From Rhodospirillales bacterium (lineage in GTDB: Bacteria > Pseudomonadota > Alphaproteobacteria > Rhodospirillales > JASLLZ01): DNA of 43,778 nucleotides. Shown here piece after piece: positions 25,571-34,065 of this stretch. Location of the stretch: positions 1 through 43,778 of the forward strand of contig JASLZL010000087.1 in assembly GCA_030754885.1 (NCBI GenBank), in the 5' to 3' direction. The first letter of the stretch is position 1. The number at the start of each line of letters is the position of its first letter. The notes below the pieces were generated by a model that saw only the letters and a program-made list of their open reading frames with translations, made no database searches and was not told where the DNA came from. The position numbers and the translations under genes are program-made.

Positions 25571-27145
25571 ATGAAAGCAATTTCAGCCGCCATCGTGGGC
25601 GGCCTCGCAGCGGCGCTGATGTCGGGCGCGGCGACGGCCGAAAACCTGACCATCGGCGTCAGCCAGGAGACCACGTCTGCCTATCCCAATTTCTGGGTGA
25701 CGACGCCCAACCAGCAGATCGCCGCCCATATGTTCAACAACTTGGTCGAGATGAATCACCAGAACCGGCCGACGCCGGGCTTGGCCGAGTCATGGAAGCC
25801 GGTCGATGACAAGACGTGGGAATTCAAGCTGCGCAAGGGTGTCAAGTTCCACGACGGAACGCCCTTTACCGCCGATCACGTCATCGCCACCTTCGACCAC
25901 GCCAAGGGTATCGAGGGCGTCGGCGCGGCGGCCGGCGCCTACGTGCGCGACAAGACCTATAAGAAGGTCGACGACTACACGGTCCACATTTCGGCCGGCA
26001 AACCCTATCCGTTGCTGCCCAACGAGATGTCGGTCCTTTACATCTACGCCAAGGCGGCCCCGGTCGAGGACTTCAATTCAGGCAAGGCGGCCATCGGCAC
26101 CGGCCCGTTTAAGTTCGGCGAGTGGGAGCGGGCCGACCGCTTCGTCGTTAATCGCAACCCGGACTACTGGGGCAAAAAACCGATTTGGGACAAGGTCACC
26201 TTCAAGCCCGTCAAGTCGGGACCGTCGCGCATCGCGGCACTTCTCAACGGTGACGTAGACATGATCGACCAGGTGCCGACGACCGACGTCCAGAGGCTCA
26301 GGGACGATCCCAAGCTGCGCGTAGTCCAGGTCGCCGGCGAACGCATCGTCATGATGCAATTGGATACCAACCGCGACATCTCGCCCTTCGTCTTCACCAA
26401 CGACGGTAGGCCCTTTTTCCCCAACCCGCTGAGGAAGTGGGAGGTCCGCAAGGCCATCTCCAAGGCCATCAACCGCAAGGGCATCGTCGATCGGGTGATG
26501 GAAGGCAACGCGGTGGCGGCGGCGCAGATCGCCACCATCGGCATGTTCGGCTTCAACCCGGACCTCAAGCCCGAGCCCTTCGATCTCGCCGGCGCCAAGA
26601 AGCTGCTCGCCAGCGTCGGTCTGGGCGATGGCTTCCGCATGACAATTCACTGTCCCAACGACCGCTACATCAACGACGCCAAGATCTGTGAGGCGATCGC
26701 CGCCATGCTGACCCGCGCCGGCATCAAGACCGAGCTGGTCACCATGCCGAAGGCCGTCTACTTCGCCAAGGCGCGCAACGGCGGCGCGAACAAGACGCCG
26801 GGCTTCAGCATGTCCATGATGGGCTTTGGCACGGCGACCGGCGAGACCATGTCCCAGCACTGGATGCTGGTCCACACCAACGACAAGGCGAAGGCCCTTG
26901 GCCACGCCAACAACGGCCACTACTCCAACGGCCGCATCGACGCTATCTTGCGTCAGGCCATCGAGACCCTGGACGACACCAAGCGCGAGAAGCTGGTCCA
27001 GGACGTGGGCGCCATGTACATGCAGGACCAGGCCATCATACCCCTGCATTACCAGGTCAACATCTGGGCCATGCGCAAGGAACTCACCTACCTGCCGCGG
27101 CTCATGGAAGTGACCCACGCCCGGCACGTCACCATGGCTAAATAA
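25571..27145 (+). CDS. ABC transporter solute-binding protein, peptide/SBP_bac_5 family
   Basis: The product is 524 residues. The signal peptide covers 1-23 (AATA before EN), so it is periplasmic. The typical family 5 segments are present: LAESWKPVDDKTWEFKLRKGVKFHDGTPF at about 60-88, AIGTGPFKFGEWERADRFVVNRNPDYWG near 175-202, and LVQDVGAMYMQDQAIIPLHYQ near the C-terminus. AGGAGG lies 9 nt ahead of the ATG. Family 5 proteins bind dipeptides, oligopeptides or other small polar molecules. No permease or ATPase gene lies next to it, so it is an orphan here. The neighbouring catabolic genes suggest a small amino-acid derivative as ligand. A clear terminator follows. Confidence 0.92.
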   Translation: MKAISAAIVGGLAAALMSGAATAENLTIGVSQETTSAYPNFWVTTPNQQIAAHMFNNLVEMNHQNRPTPGLAESWKPVDDKTWEFKLRKGVKFHDGTPFTADHVIATFDHAKGIEGVGAAAGAYVRDKTYKKVDDYTVHISAGKPYPLLPNEMSVLYIYAKAAPVEDFNSGKAAIGTGPFKFGEWERADRFVVNRNPDYWGKKPIWDKVTFKPVKSGPSRIAALLNGDVDMIDQVPTTDVQRLRDDPKLRVVQVAGERIVMMQLDTNRDISPFVFTNDGRPFFPNPLRKWEVRKAISKAINRKGIVDRVMEGNAVAAAQIATIGMFGFNPDLKPEPFDLAGAKKLLASVGLGDGFRMTIHCPNDRYINDAKICEAIAAMLTRAGIKTELVTMPKAVYFAKARNGGANKTPGFSMSMMGFGTATGETMSQHWMLVHTNDKAKALGHANNGHYSNGRIDAILRQAIETLDDTKREKLVQDVGAMYMQDQAIIPLHYQVNIWAMRKELTYLPRLMEVTHARHVTMAK

Positions 27146-27166
27146 GGCGCAAAGATACGCCATAGG

Positions 27167-27199
27167 CGGGCGGCTCCTCGCGGGGCCGCCCGTTTTTTT
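27167..27199 (+). terminator. Rho-independent terminator after the solute-binding protein gene
   Basis: CGGGCGGC (27167-27174) pairs with GCCGCCCG (27185-27192) around a 10-nt loop and is followed by seven T residues. The leftward hydantoinase gene ends at 27198, inside the T-run, so the hairpin may also serve that operon. Confidence 0.9.
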
Positions 27200-29192
27200 A
27201 TTCGGCGAAGGCGTCGGTCATGGCCCGGCGCAAACGGACGCGCACGGCGTCAGGATCGGCCAGCAACTTCGCCAAGGGCTTATTGCCGACCGAGAGCCCC
27301 GGTACAGCGTCTTCAAACAGGCGCCGGCGGCGGTCGTGGCGGACCGACTTGGGCAGACCCAAAAGGCCTTGGTTGATCTCGGTCATGGTGGCATCGTCAA
27401 ACACCGCTTCCCAGGCCAGGCGCTCACCCCCGAAGCCAAAATCGGCACCGACGTTGTCGCGCTTGCGGCTCTGACGCAGGGTCTTGGTGGCAGCCACGTC
27501 AACGGCGCCGCCTTTGACGACGACGCCATAATCACGCTTGGCGCCGGTGCGGGTGACGAAGCCCAAGATCACGTCTTTGAGCACGCTTTCGGGGTCGCGC
27601 AGGTAAGCATCGCCGAAACCGCCGCCACCCGGCATCAGGACGGTAAGGGTGTCGCCGGCGTTGACGTGGAGTTCGTGGATCTTGCCCACCTCGCGCTCGT
27701 CCTCTCGGCCCTGGTTCACCACTACTTTGAGCACCACGCCCGGCTGTCCGCCGTCGACGCCCCACGGCGGGAAGCGCATGCGCTCCATGCCGCGGGCGAC
27801 GATGACGCCGCCGTCGCGCAGAATTTCCAAAGTCAATTGCTGGCCAACCCCACCGCGCCATTGGCCCGGTCCGCCGGAGTCTGGACGCAGGTCATAATCG
27901 CGGATCACCACACCTGAATCGTGCTCGACCATTTCCAGGGGGTGGTTGCGCATGTTGTTCATGGAATTGTCGCGCCCGTCGACACCGTCGCGGCCGCGAA
28001 AGGCGCCCATGCCGACGCGCAAGGGCTGGATGACGTTAACGATGCGCCCGCCGTCGGCGGTGTACTCGGCAAGGGCAAAAGGCATCATGGTGCCGCCCGT
28101 CACCGCGCACATCAACTCGGGCGCCGCCTTGAGAATGGTTCCCGCGACCGCGTCCGATAGCCGCCACGGCGCGCTGGCCCGGATGCAAACGGCGTCGGGG
28201 AACTCGGCGTGAAAGACGGTACCTTTCGGATTGTTGACCGTGATGGTGCGATAGAGCCCGGCGTTCTTGTACATGGTCTGGTCATAGGTGGTGAGGAAGC
28301 TGGTCAGCCGGAAGCTGATCCAATAGTTGCGCTGGCCGTTGGTGGGAACGTTGTAGGCGGTCTTGGTATGGGGGTCGGAATCGGTGAGGTCGAGGTTAAC
28401 CTGGCCGTCCTTGACCGTCATCTTCACGCGCACCCGCACCGGCACCCGCGAGATCATATCGTCGTCCATGTAGTCCCAGAAATCGTACTCGCCGTCGGGC
28501 AGGCGCCGAAGCACCTCGCGCGCCTTGGCCGCCGTATAGTCCTGAAGGTCGCTCTGGCAGGTAAGAAAGGTATCGACGCCGTGCTGATCGATCACGTCGG
28601 CAACCCGCTGGGCGCCGATCTCCATCGAGCCGACCATGGCCCGAAGGTCGCCCATGTTGACTTCGGGCGTGCGGCAATTGGCGGTAAATATATTTACGAA
28701 ATCGGGGTTGAAGACGCCGCGCTTGACGATCTTCATGGGCGGGATGCGCAGTCCCTCTTGAAAGATCTCGGTGAAGGCCGGCGACATGGACGACGGCACC
28801 GCGCCGCCGATGTCGGAGAGGTGCGCGAAGCACCAGCCGTAAGCCACCACCCGGCCCTTGTGAAAGTAAGGCCGGATCAGGTGAACGTCGGGAAGATGGG
28901 TCGACATCGCCTCGGAGAGGTAGGGATCGTTGGTGACGATCACGTCGCCCGGCTCCACGTCGGGCATGGCGCGGATGGTCGAAGCGTAGTTGCAATCAAT
29001 GAGAAAGTTGAAAGTAGCCGAGGGCGGGTAGGCGAATATCTCTCCCTTGGTATCCAAGATGGCGGTGGCGAAGTCGGCCGCCTCCTTGACGTAGCCCGAG
29101 CGCGACGCGCGTTGCAGGGCGAAGTACATCTCCTCGGCGACCGCCGCCACCTTGGCGCCCATGATTTCCAGCATGATCGGGTTGAGTTTCAT
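27198..29192 (-). CDS. hyuB: Hydantoinase B/oxoprolinase family subunit (copy 1)
   Basis: The product is 664 residues, full length for HyuB. It begins MKLNPIMLEIMGAKVAAVAEEM and contains VTNDPYLSEAMSTHLPDVHLIRPYF at about 85-109 and the C-terminal PDSGGPGQWRGGVGQ and MPGGGGFGDAYLRDPE motifs of the family. HyuB acts with an ATP-using HyuA to open cyclic amides (hydantoins, 5-oxoproline, N-methylhydantoin). About 80 residues from RQSRKRDNVGADFGFGGERLAWEAVFDD onward form an extra tail, shared with the neighbouring paralogue. It lies 37 bp downstream of copy 2 in the same operon. No HyuA gene is in the window. Confidence 0.9.
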   Translation of the reverse strand: MKLNPIMLEIMGAKVAAVAEEMYFALQRASRSGYVKEAADFATAILDTKGEIFAYPPSATFNFLIDCNYASTIRAMPDVEPGDVIVTNDPYLSEAMSTHLPDVHLIRPYFHKGRVVAYGWCFAHLSDIGGAVPSSMSPAFTEIFQEGLRIPPMKIVKRGVFNPDFVNIFTANCRTPEVNMGDLRAMVGSMEIGAQRVADVIDQHGVDTFLTCQSDLQDYTAAKAREVLRRLPDGEYDFWDYMDDDMISRVPVRVRVKMTVKDGQVNLDLTDSDPHTKTAYNVPTNGQRNYWISFRLTSFLTTYDQTMYKNAGLYRTITVNNPKGTVFHAEFPDAVCIRASAPWRLSDAVAGTILKAAPELMCAVTGGTMMPFALAEYTADGGRIVNVIQPLRVGMGAFRGRDGVDGRDNSMNNMRNHPLEMVEHDSGVVIRDYDLRPDSGGPGQWRGGVGQQLTLEILRDGGVIVARGMERMRFPPWGVDGGQPGVVLKVVVNQGREDEREVGKIHELHVNAGDTLTVLMPGGGGFGDAYLRDPESVLKDVILGFVTRTGAKRDYGVVVKGGAVDVAATKTLRQSRKRDNVGADFGFGGERLAWEAVFDDATMTEINQGLLGLPKSVRHDRRRRLFEDAVPGLSVGNKPLAKLLADPDAVRVRLRRAMTDAFAE

Positions 29193-29228
29193 TTCGCCTC
29201 TCCGGTGCGTTTTTGAGTTATCGCCGAT

Positions 29229-31247
29229 TCATTTAGCTGCCGGCATCTCGCCGAAGGCTTCGTTCATGGCCTTGGCAAGGCGCGCCCGGATGGCGTCCGC
29301 ATCCGCCATAACGCTGGCCAAGGTGCGCCCGCCGCCGGCCACCGGCAGGTCTGGAAGAGCATGCTCGAAGATGCGCCGGCGCAGGCTTTGGCGCACCGAT
29401 TTGGGTAAGGCGTAGAGGTGCCGGTTGAGCGTACGCATGGTGGCGTCGTCAAAGACCGCTTCCCAGGCCTCGCGCTCGGGACCAAAGTCAAAGTCGGCGC
29501 CGACGTTCTCCTTCACCCGGCCTTGGCGCCGTTTCTTGGTCGCCGCTTCGTCAATGGCGCCGCGCTTGATGACGACGCCGTAATCGCGGGCCGCCGCTTT
29601 GCTGCTGACGAAGCCCAAGTCCACGTCGCCCAGAACCTTGGCCGGGTCGCGCAGATAAGGGTCGCCATAGCCACCGCCGCCGGGCATGAGGAAGGTTACC
29701 TGGTCCCCCGCCTTGACCGGCAACTGGTCGATCTTGCTCAGCTCGCGCTCGCCCTCCCGACCCCGGTTCAGGAAGGCCCGCACCGTCTTGCCCGGCTTGC
29801 CGCCGAAGACGCCGAAGGACGGAAAGCGCAGTCTTTCCATGCCGCGTGCCAAGACGGTGCTGCCGTCGCGCAGGATCTCGGCCGTGATGACTTGCCCGAC
29901 GCCACCGCGCCATTTGCCGGGACCGCCGGAATCGGGACGCAAGTCGTAGCGGCGGATGAGGACGCCCGAATCCGCCTCGACGGTCTCCAAGGGGTGGTTT
30001 TGCATGTTGTTCATGGAATTGTCGCGGGCATCGACGCCGTCCTGCCCTTCCAGCGCCCCCATGCCGCCGCGCATGGGCTGGATCACCTGGACCGTGCGCT
30101 TGGCGCCGTCGGCCTCGTACTCGGCGAGGGCAAAGGGCGTCGAGATGCCGCCCGACGGCGCCGGCAAAAGCCCCGGCTGGGCCTTGAGAACGGCTCCGTT
30201 TATGGCATCGGCGACACGCCGGCCGGGCGCTGCCCGGTTGCCAACGGCGTCGGGAAACTCAGCGTTCATCACTGTCCCCGGCGGGTTGGTGACGGTGATC
30301 GAGCGGTAAAGCCCCGCATTCTTGGCCATTGTCTGGTCGTAGGTGGTGAGAAAACTGGTCAAGCGAAAGGTGATCCAGTAGTTGCGCCCGCCCATGGTGG
30401 GCACATTGTAAGACGCCGCCACCTGCGGGTCGGTGTCGGTCAGGTCGATGTTGATCCGGCCGTCGCGCACCACGAGCTTGACCCGCATCCTGAGCGGGAT
30501 GGTGGTGACCATGTCGTCGTCCATGTAATCCCAGAACTCATAGGTCCCGTCGGGGATGCGGCGAAACACATCGCGCGCCTTGCTCGCCGTGTAGTCCTGC
30601 AGGTCCTTCTGGCAGGTGAGAAAGGCATCGACACCGTGCCTTTCTATAATGTCGGCGACTCTTTGGGCGCCGGTCTCCAGCGAGCCCAGCATGGCCTTGA
30701 TGTCGCCCATGTTGACGTCCGGCGTGCGGTTGTTGGCCATCACAAGGTTGAAAAGGTCCTCGTTCGGTACGCCTTTCTTGACCAGCTTCATGGGCGGCAC
30801 GCGCAGTCCTTCTTGAAATATCTCGCTCAAGGACGGCGCGATCGACGACGGCACGGCACCGCCGATATCAGTGCAATGGACGAAGCACCAGCCATAGGCG
30901 ACGACCCGGCCACGGTGAAAATAGGGCCGGATCATGTGCAGGTCCGGAAGATGCGTCGACAGCCCGTTGGAGAAGTAGGGATCGTTGGTGAAGATGACGT
31001 CGCCGGGTTCCACGTCGGGTACGGCGCGGATGGTGTCGATGTAATTGGTGTCGATGAGGAAGTTGAAGGTGGCCGAAGGCGGATGGGCGAACAAAAGGCC
31101 GTCGACATCCAAGATAGCGGTGGCGAAGTCGGCCGCTTCCTTGACGTAGATGGAGCGCGAGGCGCGCTTGAGGGCGAAGTACATCTCGTCGGCGGCGGCC
31201 GAAACCTTGTTGTTCAGGATCTCAAGGAGAACGGGGTCGAGCTTCAT
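29229..31247 (-). CDS. hyuB: Hydantoinase B/oxoprolinase family subunit (copy 2)
   Basis: The product is 672 residues, collinear with copy 1 along its whole length and very similar: MKLDPVLLEILNNKVSAAADEMYFALKRASRS, FTNDPYFSNGLSTHLPDLHMIRPYF, PDSGGPGKWRGGVGQ and MPGGGGYGDPYLRDPAKVL. Both copies carry the same tail with NVGADFDFGPEREAWEAVFDDATM. By eye roughly two thirds of residues are identical over the first 150, so this is an older tandem duplication, perhaps forming a heteromer or giving two substrate ranges. As the first gene of the operon it has a candidate promoter at 31287-31315. The partner ATPase HyuA is not present here. Confidence 0.9.
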   Translation of the reverse strand: MKLDPVLLEILNNKVSAAADEMYFALKRASRSIYVKEAADFATAILDVDGLLFAHPPSATFNFLIDTNYIDTIRAVPDVEPGDVIFTNDPYFSNGLSTHLPDLHMIRPYFHRGRVVAYGWCFVHCTDIGGAVPSSIAPSLSEIFQEGLRVPPMKLVKKGVPNEDLFNLVMANNRTPDVNMGDIKAMLGSLETGAQRVADIIERHGVDAFLTCQKDLQDYTASKARDVFRRIPDGTYEFWDYMDDDMVTTIPLRMRVKLVVRDGRINIDLTDTDPQVAASYNVPTMGGRNYWITFRLTSFLTTYDQTMAKNAGLYRSITVTNPPGTVMNAEFPDAVGNRAAPGRRVADAINGAVLKAQPGLLPAPSGGISTPFALAEYEADGAKRTVQVIQPMRGGMGALEGQDGVDARDNSMNNMQNHPLETVEADSGVLIRRYDLRPDSGGPGKWRGGVGQVITAEILRDGSTVLARGMERLRFPSFGVFGGKPGKTVRAFLNRGREGERELSKIDQLPVKAGDQVTFLMPGGGGYGDPYLRDPAKVLGDVDLGFVSSKAAARDYGVVIKRGAIDEAATKKRRQGRVKENVGADFDFGPEREAWEAVFDDATMRTLNRHLYALPKSVRQSLRRRIFEHALPDLPVAGGGRTLASVMADADAIRARLAKAMNEAFGEMPAAK

Positions 31248-31286
31248 TAAGTCATTCCGTCAAGCCAGGCATTAACCAGACGGCAA

Positions 31287-31315
31287 ACGGTAGACACTTC
31301 CCCGGGACCTGTCAA
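31287..31315 (-). promoter_or_regulatory. Candidate sigma-70 promoter for the hydantoinase B operon
   Basis: On the minus strand, TTGACA (31315-31310) and TACCGT (31292-31287) are separated by 17 bp. Transcription would start about 33 nt ahead of the hyuB copy 2 ATG at 31247. The -10 is only a moderate match. The rest of the 182-bp gap to 31429 shows no gene. Confidence 0.45.
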
Positions 31316-31429
31316 AACGTTCCCGTTCGGCCGACACGGGGCACCCGATCGGCAACTGCCGTGACGATGTGCGAGAGAAAGAAAGAGGTCGAAACCAGGC
31401 GCCACCTTACTTTTGGGCCGGCAAAAACC

Positions 31430-31615
31430 TCACGCCATCAGGTGGGCCATCCGTTCGGTGGCGGGATCGTAGCGCCGCCACAGTTCTTGTTCGGCGAAGG
31501 CATGGTAGACGGCCGCTTCTGCCGTCTGGTGCAGGCCGACCTTTTGGTCGGCGAGGGCGGTATCGATGACCGCCCATTTTTCTTTTTCGGTGTCGTAAAG
31601 AATGGTGTAGCGCAT
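31430..31615 (-). CDS. Small protein of unknown function, paralogue A
   Basis: The product is 61 residues, beginning MRYTILYDTEKEKWAVIDTALADQ. A near-perfect AGGAGGGG lies 5 nt ahead of the ATG at 31615, which strongly supports translation. I do not recognise the family. The layout is two short beta strands (RYTILYD, KWAVIDT), then a helix rich in Ala (TAEAAVYHAFAEQELWRRY). It has no signal peptide or membrane segment. It is paralogous to the next small gene upstream: both begin MRY followed by strand-strand-helix, with W-x-V-I-D and A-A-V-x-H-A shared. Confidence 0.72.
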   Translation of the reverse strand: MRYTILYDTEKEKWAVIDTALADQKVGLHQTAEAAVYHAFAEQELWRRYDPATERMAHLMA

Positions 31616-31673
31616 TCCGTCCCCTCCTGTTTCTGGGTATCAAGGGGTCGTTGGTTGCCCAGGCGCCGGAAGG

Positions 31674-31859
31674 TTAGGCTGCCGGGCGCATACCGGTCTC
31701 ACCGACGCGGCCGTACCTGAGCCACTTTTCTTCGCTTTCCTTGGCGTGCCTGACGGCCGCGTTCTTGGAACCGTACATGCCGACGATTTCTATGCCGACA
31801 GACGAATCGATGACGAACCACTGTCTGGACGCCGCGTAGTACCGAACTGAATAGCGCAT
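31674..31859 (-). CDS. Small protein of unknown function, paralogue B
   Basis: The product is 61 residues, beginning MRYSVRYYAASRQWFVIDSSV. I start at the ATG at 31859 because AAGGAGG lies 5 nt upstream; a GTG-initiated extension to 31883 has no such site. It aligns end to end with paralogue A: MRY at the start, W-x-V-I-D at about 14-18, V-G-M/L, N/E-A-A-V-x-H-A at about 33-39 and W-L/R-R-Y near 46-49. It is predicted to be a soluble, small alpha/beta protein. The two genes are 58 bp apart on the same strand, so they may be co-transcribed. Function unknown. Confidence 0.7.
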   Translation of the reverse strand: MRYSVRYYAASRQWFVIDSSVGIEIVGMYGSKNAAVRHAKESEEKWLRYGRVGETGMRPAA

Positions 31860-31947
31860 CGAAGCCTCCTTGGTAACGATCAAGGAAGGTTAGCGCCGAG
31901 TCGTTGACATTTGATGAATCGGAAAGGGTCGTATTTTAACGCCGTGT

Positions 31948-32187
31948 TTAGTGACAGGCATAGACCCGGGCCGGTGTCAGTGCGTCGCGGCCGAGATCAA
32001 GGGTCCTCTCATAAACCGCCTTTTTGCCGAATTGGGCGCAGTGCCGGGCCGCCACTTCGTCGGGGGAGCCCGACAGGATAAGGTTCTCCTTGACCCAGAC
32101 CATATTGGCGTCGCCGTCCAGAATGCGGGCGTCCGAACAGGCGGCGAGAATTGCAACGGAGAAGACAATTGCGGCGAAACGGATCAT
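31948..32187 (-). CDS. Small putative lipoprotein of unknown function
   Basis: The product is 79 residues from the ATG at 32187. MIRFAAIVFSVAILAAC is a lipoprotein signal peptide with Cys17 after ILAA. The mature part is about 62 residues with two further cysteines (Cys50 and Cys78), which could form a disulfide. The DsbA-like gene starts 211 bp away and is divergent, so a link is possible. No family is recognised. The ribosome site is weak, and the open frame extends to 32697 without coding character, so the start is chosen from the signal peptide. Confidence 0.6.
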   Translation of the reverse strand: MIRFAAIVFSVAILAACSDARILDGDANMVWVKENLILSGSPDEVAARHCAQFGKKAVYERTLDLGRDALTPARVYACH

Positions 32188-32398
32188 GGGTTTATCAGGC
32201 GGCTTCGGGACAGTGACAGGCAGTATATCACCGGGTTCTCTTTTCGTCTTCTCGGCACCGAATTCGGGCTTGGCGGCACGCGGCGGGCCGCAATCAAAAT
32301 CGCGTGACCCAGGCTCGGCGAAGGCTGTCGGGCCTTGTCGCGAAAACCCACGTGGACCATCATGGGACGATTGATCGAGCTTTGTCGGAGAACGCCTC

Positions 32399-33172
32399 AT
32401 GGGGTTCCGATCCCTCGTCGCCACCCTTGCGGTGGTGGCCGTCACGTTTTCGTTGCCGTCCCCCATTACCGGCACCGATGCCCTGGACACCGGGCAAAAG
32501 GAAGCGATGGAAAAGGTTGTGCGCGAATACCTGCTCAAACACCCCGAGGTCATAGTCGAGGCCATACGCACCTTCCAGGCCAGGGAGGAACAGGCGACCA
32601 AGGAACGTGCCCAGGCCAACCTGGTGGCCCGGCGCAACGAGTTGGTGAACGACCCCACCTCGCCCATCGCCGGCAACCCGGACGGAGACGTGACCATCGT
32701 CGAGTTCTTCGATTACCGCTGCGGTTTTTGCAAGCAGGTCTTACCGATCGTCATGGCCTTGATGGAAGACGATCCAAACGTCCGTTACGTGTTCAAGGAA
32801 TTCCCCATTCTGGGGCCTGAGTCCGTGGTCGCGTCACGCGCCGCGCTGGCCGCGTGGAGACTGGACAAGGACAAGTACCTCGCCTTCCACCTCGCCCTCA
32901 TGGGTAGCCGCGGAAGCCTTCCCGAATCGAAGGTCATGAAGCTGGCCGCCAAAAGCGGTTACGACGTCGAAGAGTTGCGACGGGAATTGACCGATCCTGA
33001 GATTGAGGTGGCTTTGAAACAGAACCTCCAACTGGCCGACTCATTGAATATCAACGGCACGCCGACCTTCATCATTGGGAACCGACTGTTCCCCGGCGCC
33101 ATAACCGCCAAGGCCCTTAACGGCGCGGTGGCCGATACCCGCGAGGCATGCCAAAAGACGGGTATTTGCTAA
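32399..33172 (+). CDS. DsbA-family thiol:disulfide oxidoreductase (periplasmic)
   Basis: The product is 257 residues with a signal peptide at about 1-26. A helical N-terminal extension (about 30-85) precedes the thioredoxin fold, as in the ScsC/BdbD-like branch. The active site Cys108-Gly-Phe-Cys111 is in FFDYRCGFCKQVLP, and the cis-proline motif NGTPTFIIGN is near 218-227. C-G-F-C is typical of isomerase-like or DsbA-related proteins such as Com1. It introduces or shuffles disulfides in exported proteins. GGAG lies about 9 nt ahead of the ATG. Two further cysteines at the C-terminus (EACQKTGIC) may form a structural disulfide. It converges on the PDZ gene with 4 bp between the stops. Confidence 0.88.
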   Translation: MGFRSLVATLAVVAVTFSLPSPITGTDALDTGQKEAMEKVVREYLLKHPEVIVEAIRTFQAREEQATKERAQANLVARRNELVNDPTSPIAGNPDGDVTIVEFFDYRCGFCKQVLPIVMALMEDDPNVRYVFKEFPILGPESVVASRAALAAWRLDKDKYLAFHLALMGSRGSLPESKVMKLAAKSGYDVEELRRELTDPEIEVALKQNLQLADSLNINGTPTFIIGNRLFPGAITAKALNGAVADTREACQKTGIC

Positions 33173-33176
33173 GTTT

Positions 33177-33881
33177 TTATCTGACCGGCAGCAGGGAGAA
33201 TCGGTATCCGCTGGTGCCCTCGACCAACAGCAGAATTTTCGTTAGACCCTTTTCCTTGGCCTCGCGATACTTGGCAAGCACCTGTTCGGGCAACCAAACG
33301 GTGTCCTGATTGACCTGTAAGATGAGTTCGCCGCGTTGCAGGTCCATGTCGGTGGACTTTTCAGGATCGATCAAGGTGATCACGACACCGGTCGATCCCC
33401 AGCGCAGAGAGAAGACATCCCTGGTTTTTTTGGTTAGCGCGGCGAGAGTCAGGCCAACGGAGGGAAGGTTGGCGAAGGCGCCGTTGGCGATTCGCCACGA
33501 CGGGTGCCAGACGCCGGTCTTCATAGTCAGCTCGACCTTGGCGCCGTTTCTCCGGACCGTTGCCTTAACACTCTGACCAGCCTTCAGGCCCTTTACCACG
33601 GCGACCAGCGTCTCGAAGGTGTCCATTTCGCGCCCGGCAAAGCGGACGATAAGGTCGCCGCGCAGAAAGCCCGCCTCGGCCGACGGCCCGCCAAGAGCCA
33701 CATCGCGCACCAAGATGCCGCCCACACCCTTCAGGCCAAGGGCCGCCGCGACGACGGGCGTGATTCCCTGCACCTGCATGCCGACGAAGGCCGCCTCCGC
33801 CATTGCCCGCGGTGGGGCGCCAAGGGCAACGACAAGCGCCGCCAGGACGGAAACAAGTGCAAGACGAATTCGAATGAACAT
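33177..33881 (-). CDS. Exported PDZ-domain protein
   Basis: The product is 234 residues with a signal peptide at about 1-28 (PRAMA before EAAF). Residues 32-122 are a PDZ domain of the HtrA/DegP type (GGILVRDVALGGPSAEAGFLRGDLIVRFAGREMDTFETLVAVVKGLKAGQSVKATVRRNG). Residues 135-230 look like a second, more divergent PDZ (GVVITLIDPEKSTDMDLQRGELILQVNQDTV). There is no protease domain, so it is probably a periplasmic binding or adaptor protein. It is convergent with the DsbA-like gene. In the 184-bp gap to wecB I see only a 6-bp hairpin, CGGGCC/GGCCCG at 33932-33948. Confidence 0.82.
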   Translation of the reverse strand: MFIRIRLALVSVLAALVVALGAPPRAMAEAAFVGMQVQGITPVVAAALGLKGVGGILVRDVALGGPSAEAGFLRGDLIVRFAGREMDTFETLVAVVKGLKAGQSVKATVRRNGAKVELTMKTGVWHPSWRIANGAFANLPSVGLTLAALTKKTRDVFSLRWGSTGVVITLIDPEKSTDMDLQRGELILQVNQDTVWLPEQVLAKYREAKEKGLTKILLLVEGTSGYRFSLLPVR

Positions 33882-34065
33882 TTAACAGAAGCCCTGGCGG
33901 TGTATCACGGCGTACTGTCAGGCAATAATAACGGGCCGCGAAGGCCCGAACAACCGGCCAGGACGCACTTGGCGGTCGGTTCTCGGTGGGCAAGCCGTTC
34001 TTGCGCAAAGGGCGGCGCCGCGATATGCCTTCAGGCGCCTGAAACAATAAGGCGTATCGGTTCAC

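Noticed and set aside
29418-31250. 610-codon rightward open frame opposite hydantoinase B copy 2
   Set aside because: It mirrors the real gene exactly, has no ribosome site and no recognisable domain, and high-GC codon bias readily opens the antisense frame. The same reasoning applies to the long frames at 3133-4635, 28209-29216 and 41758-43419.
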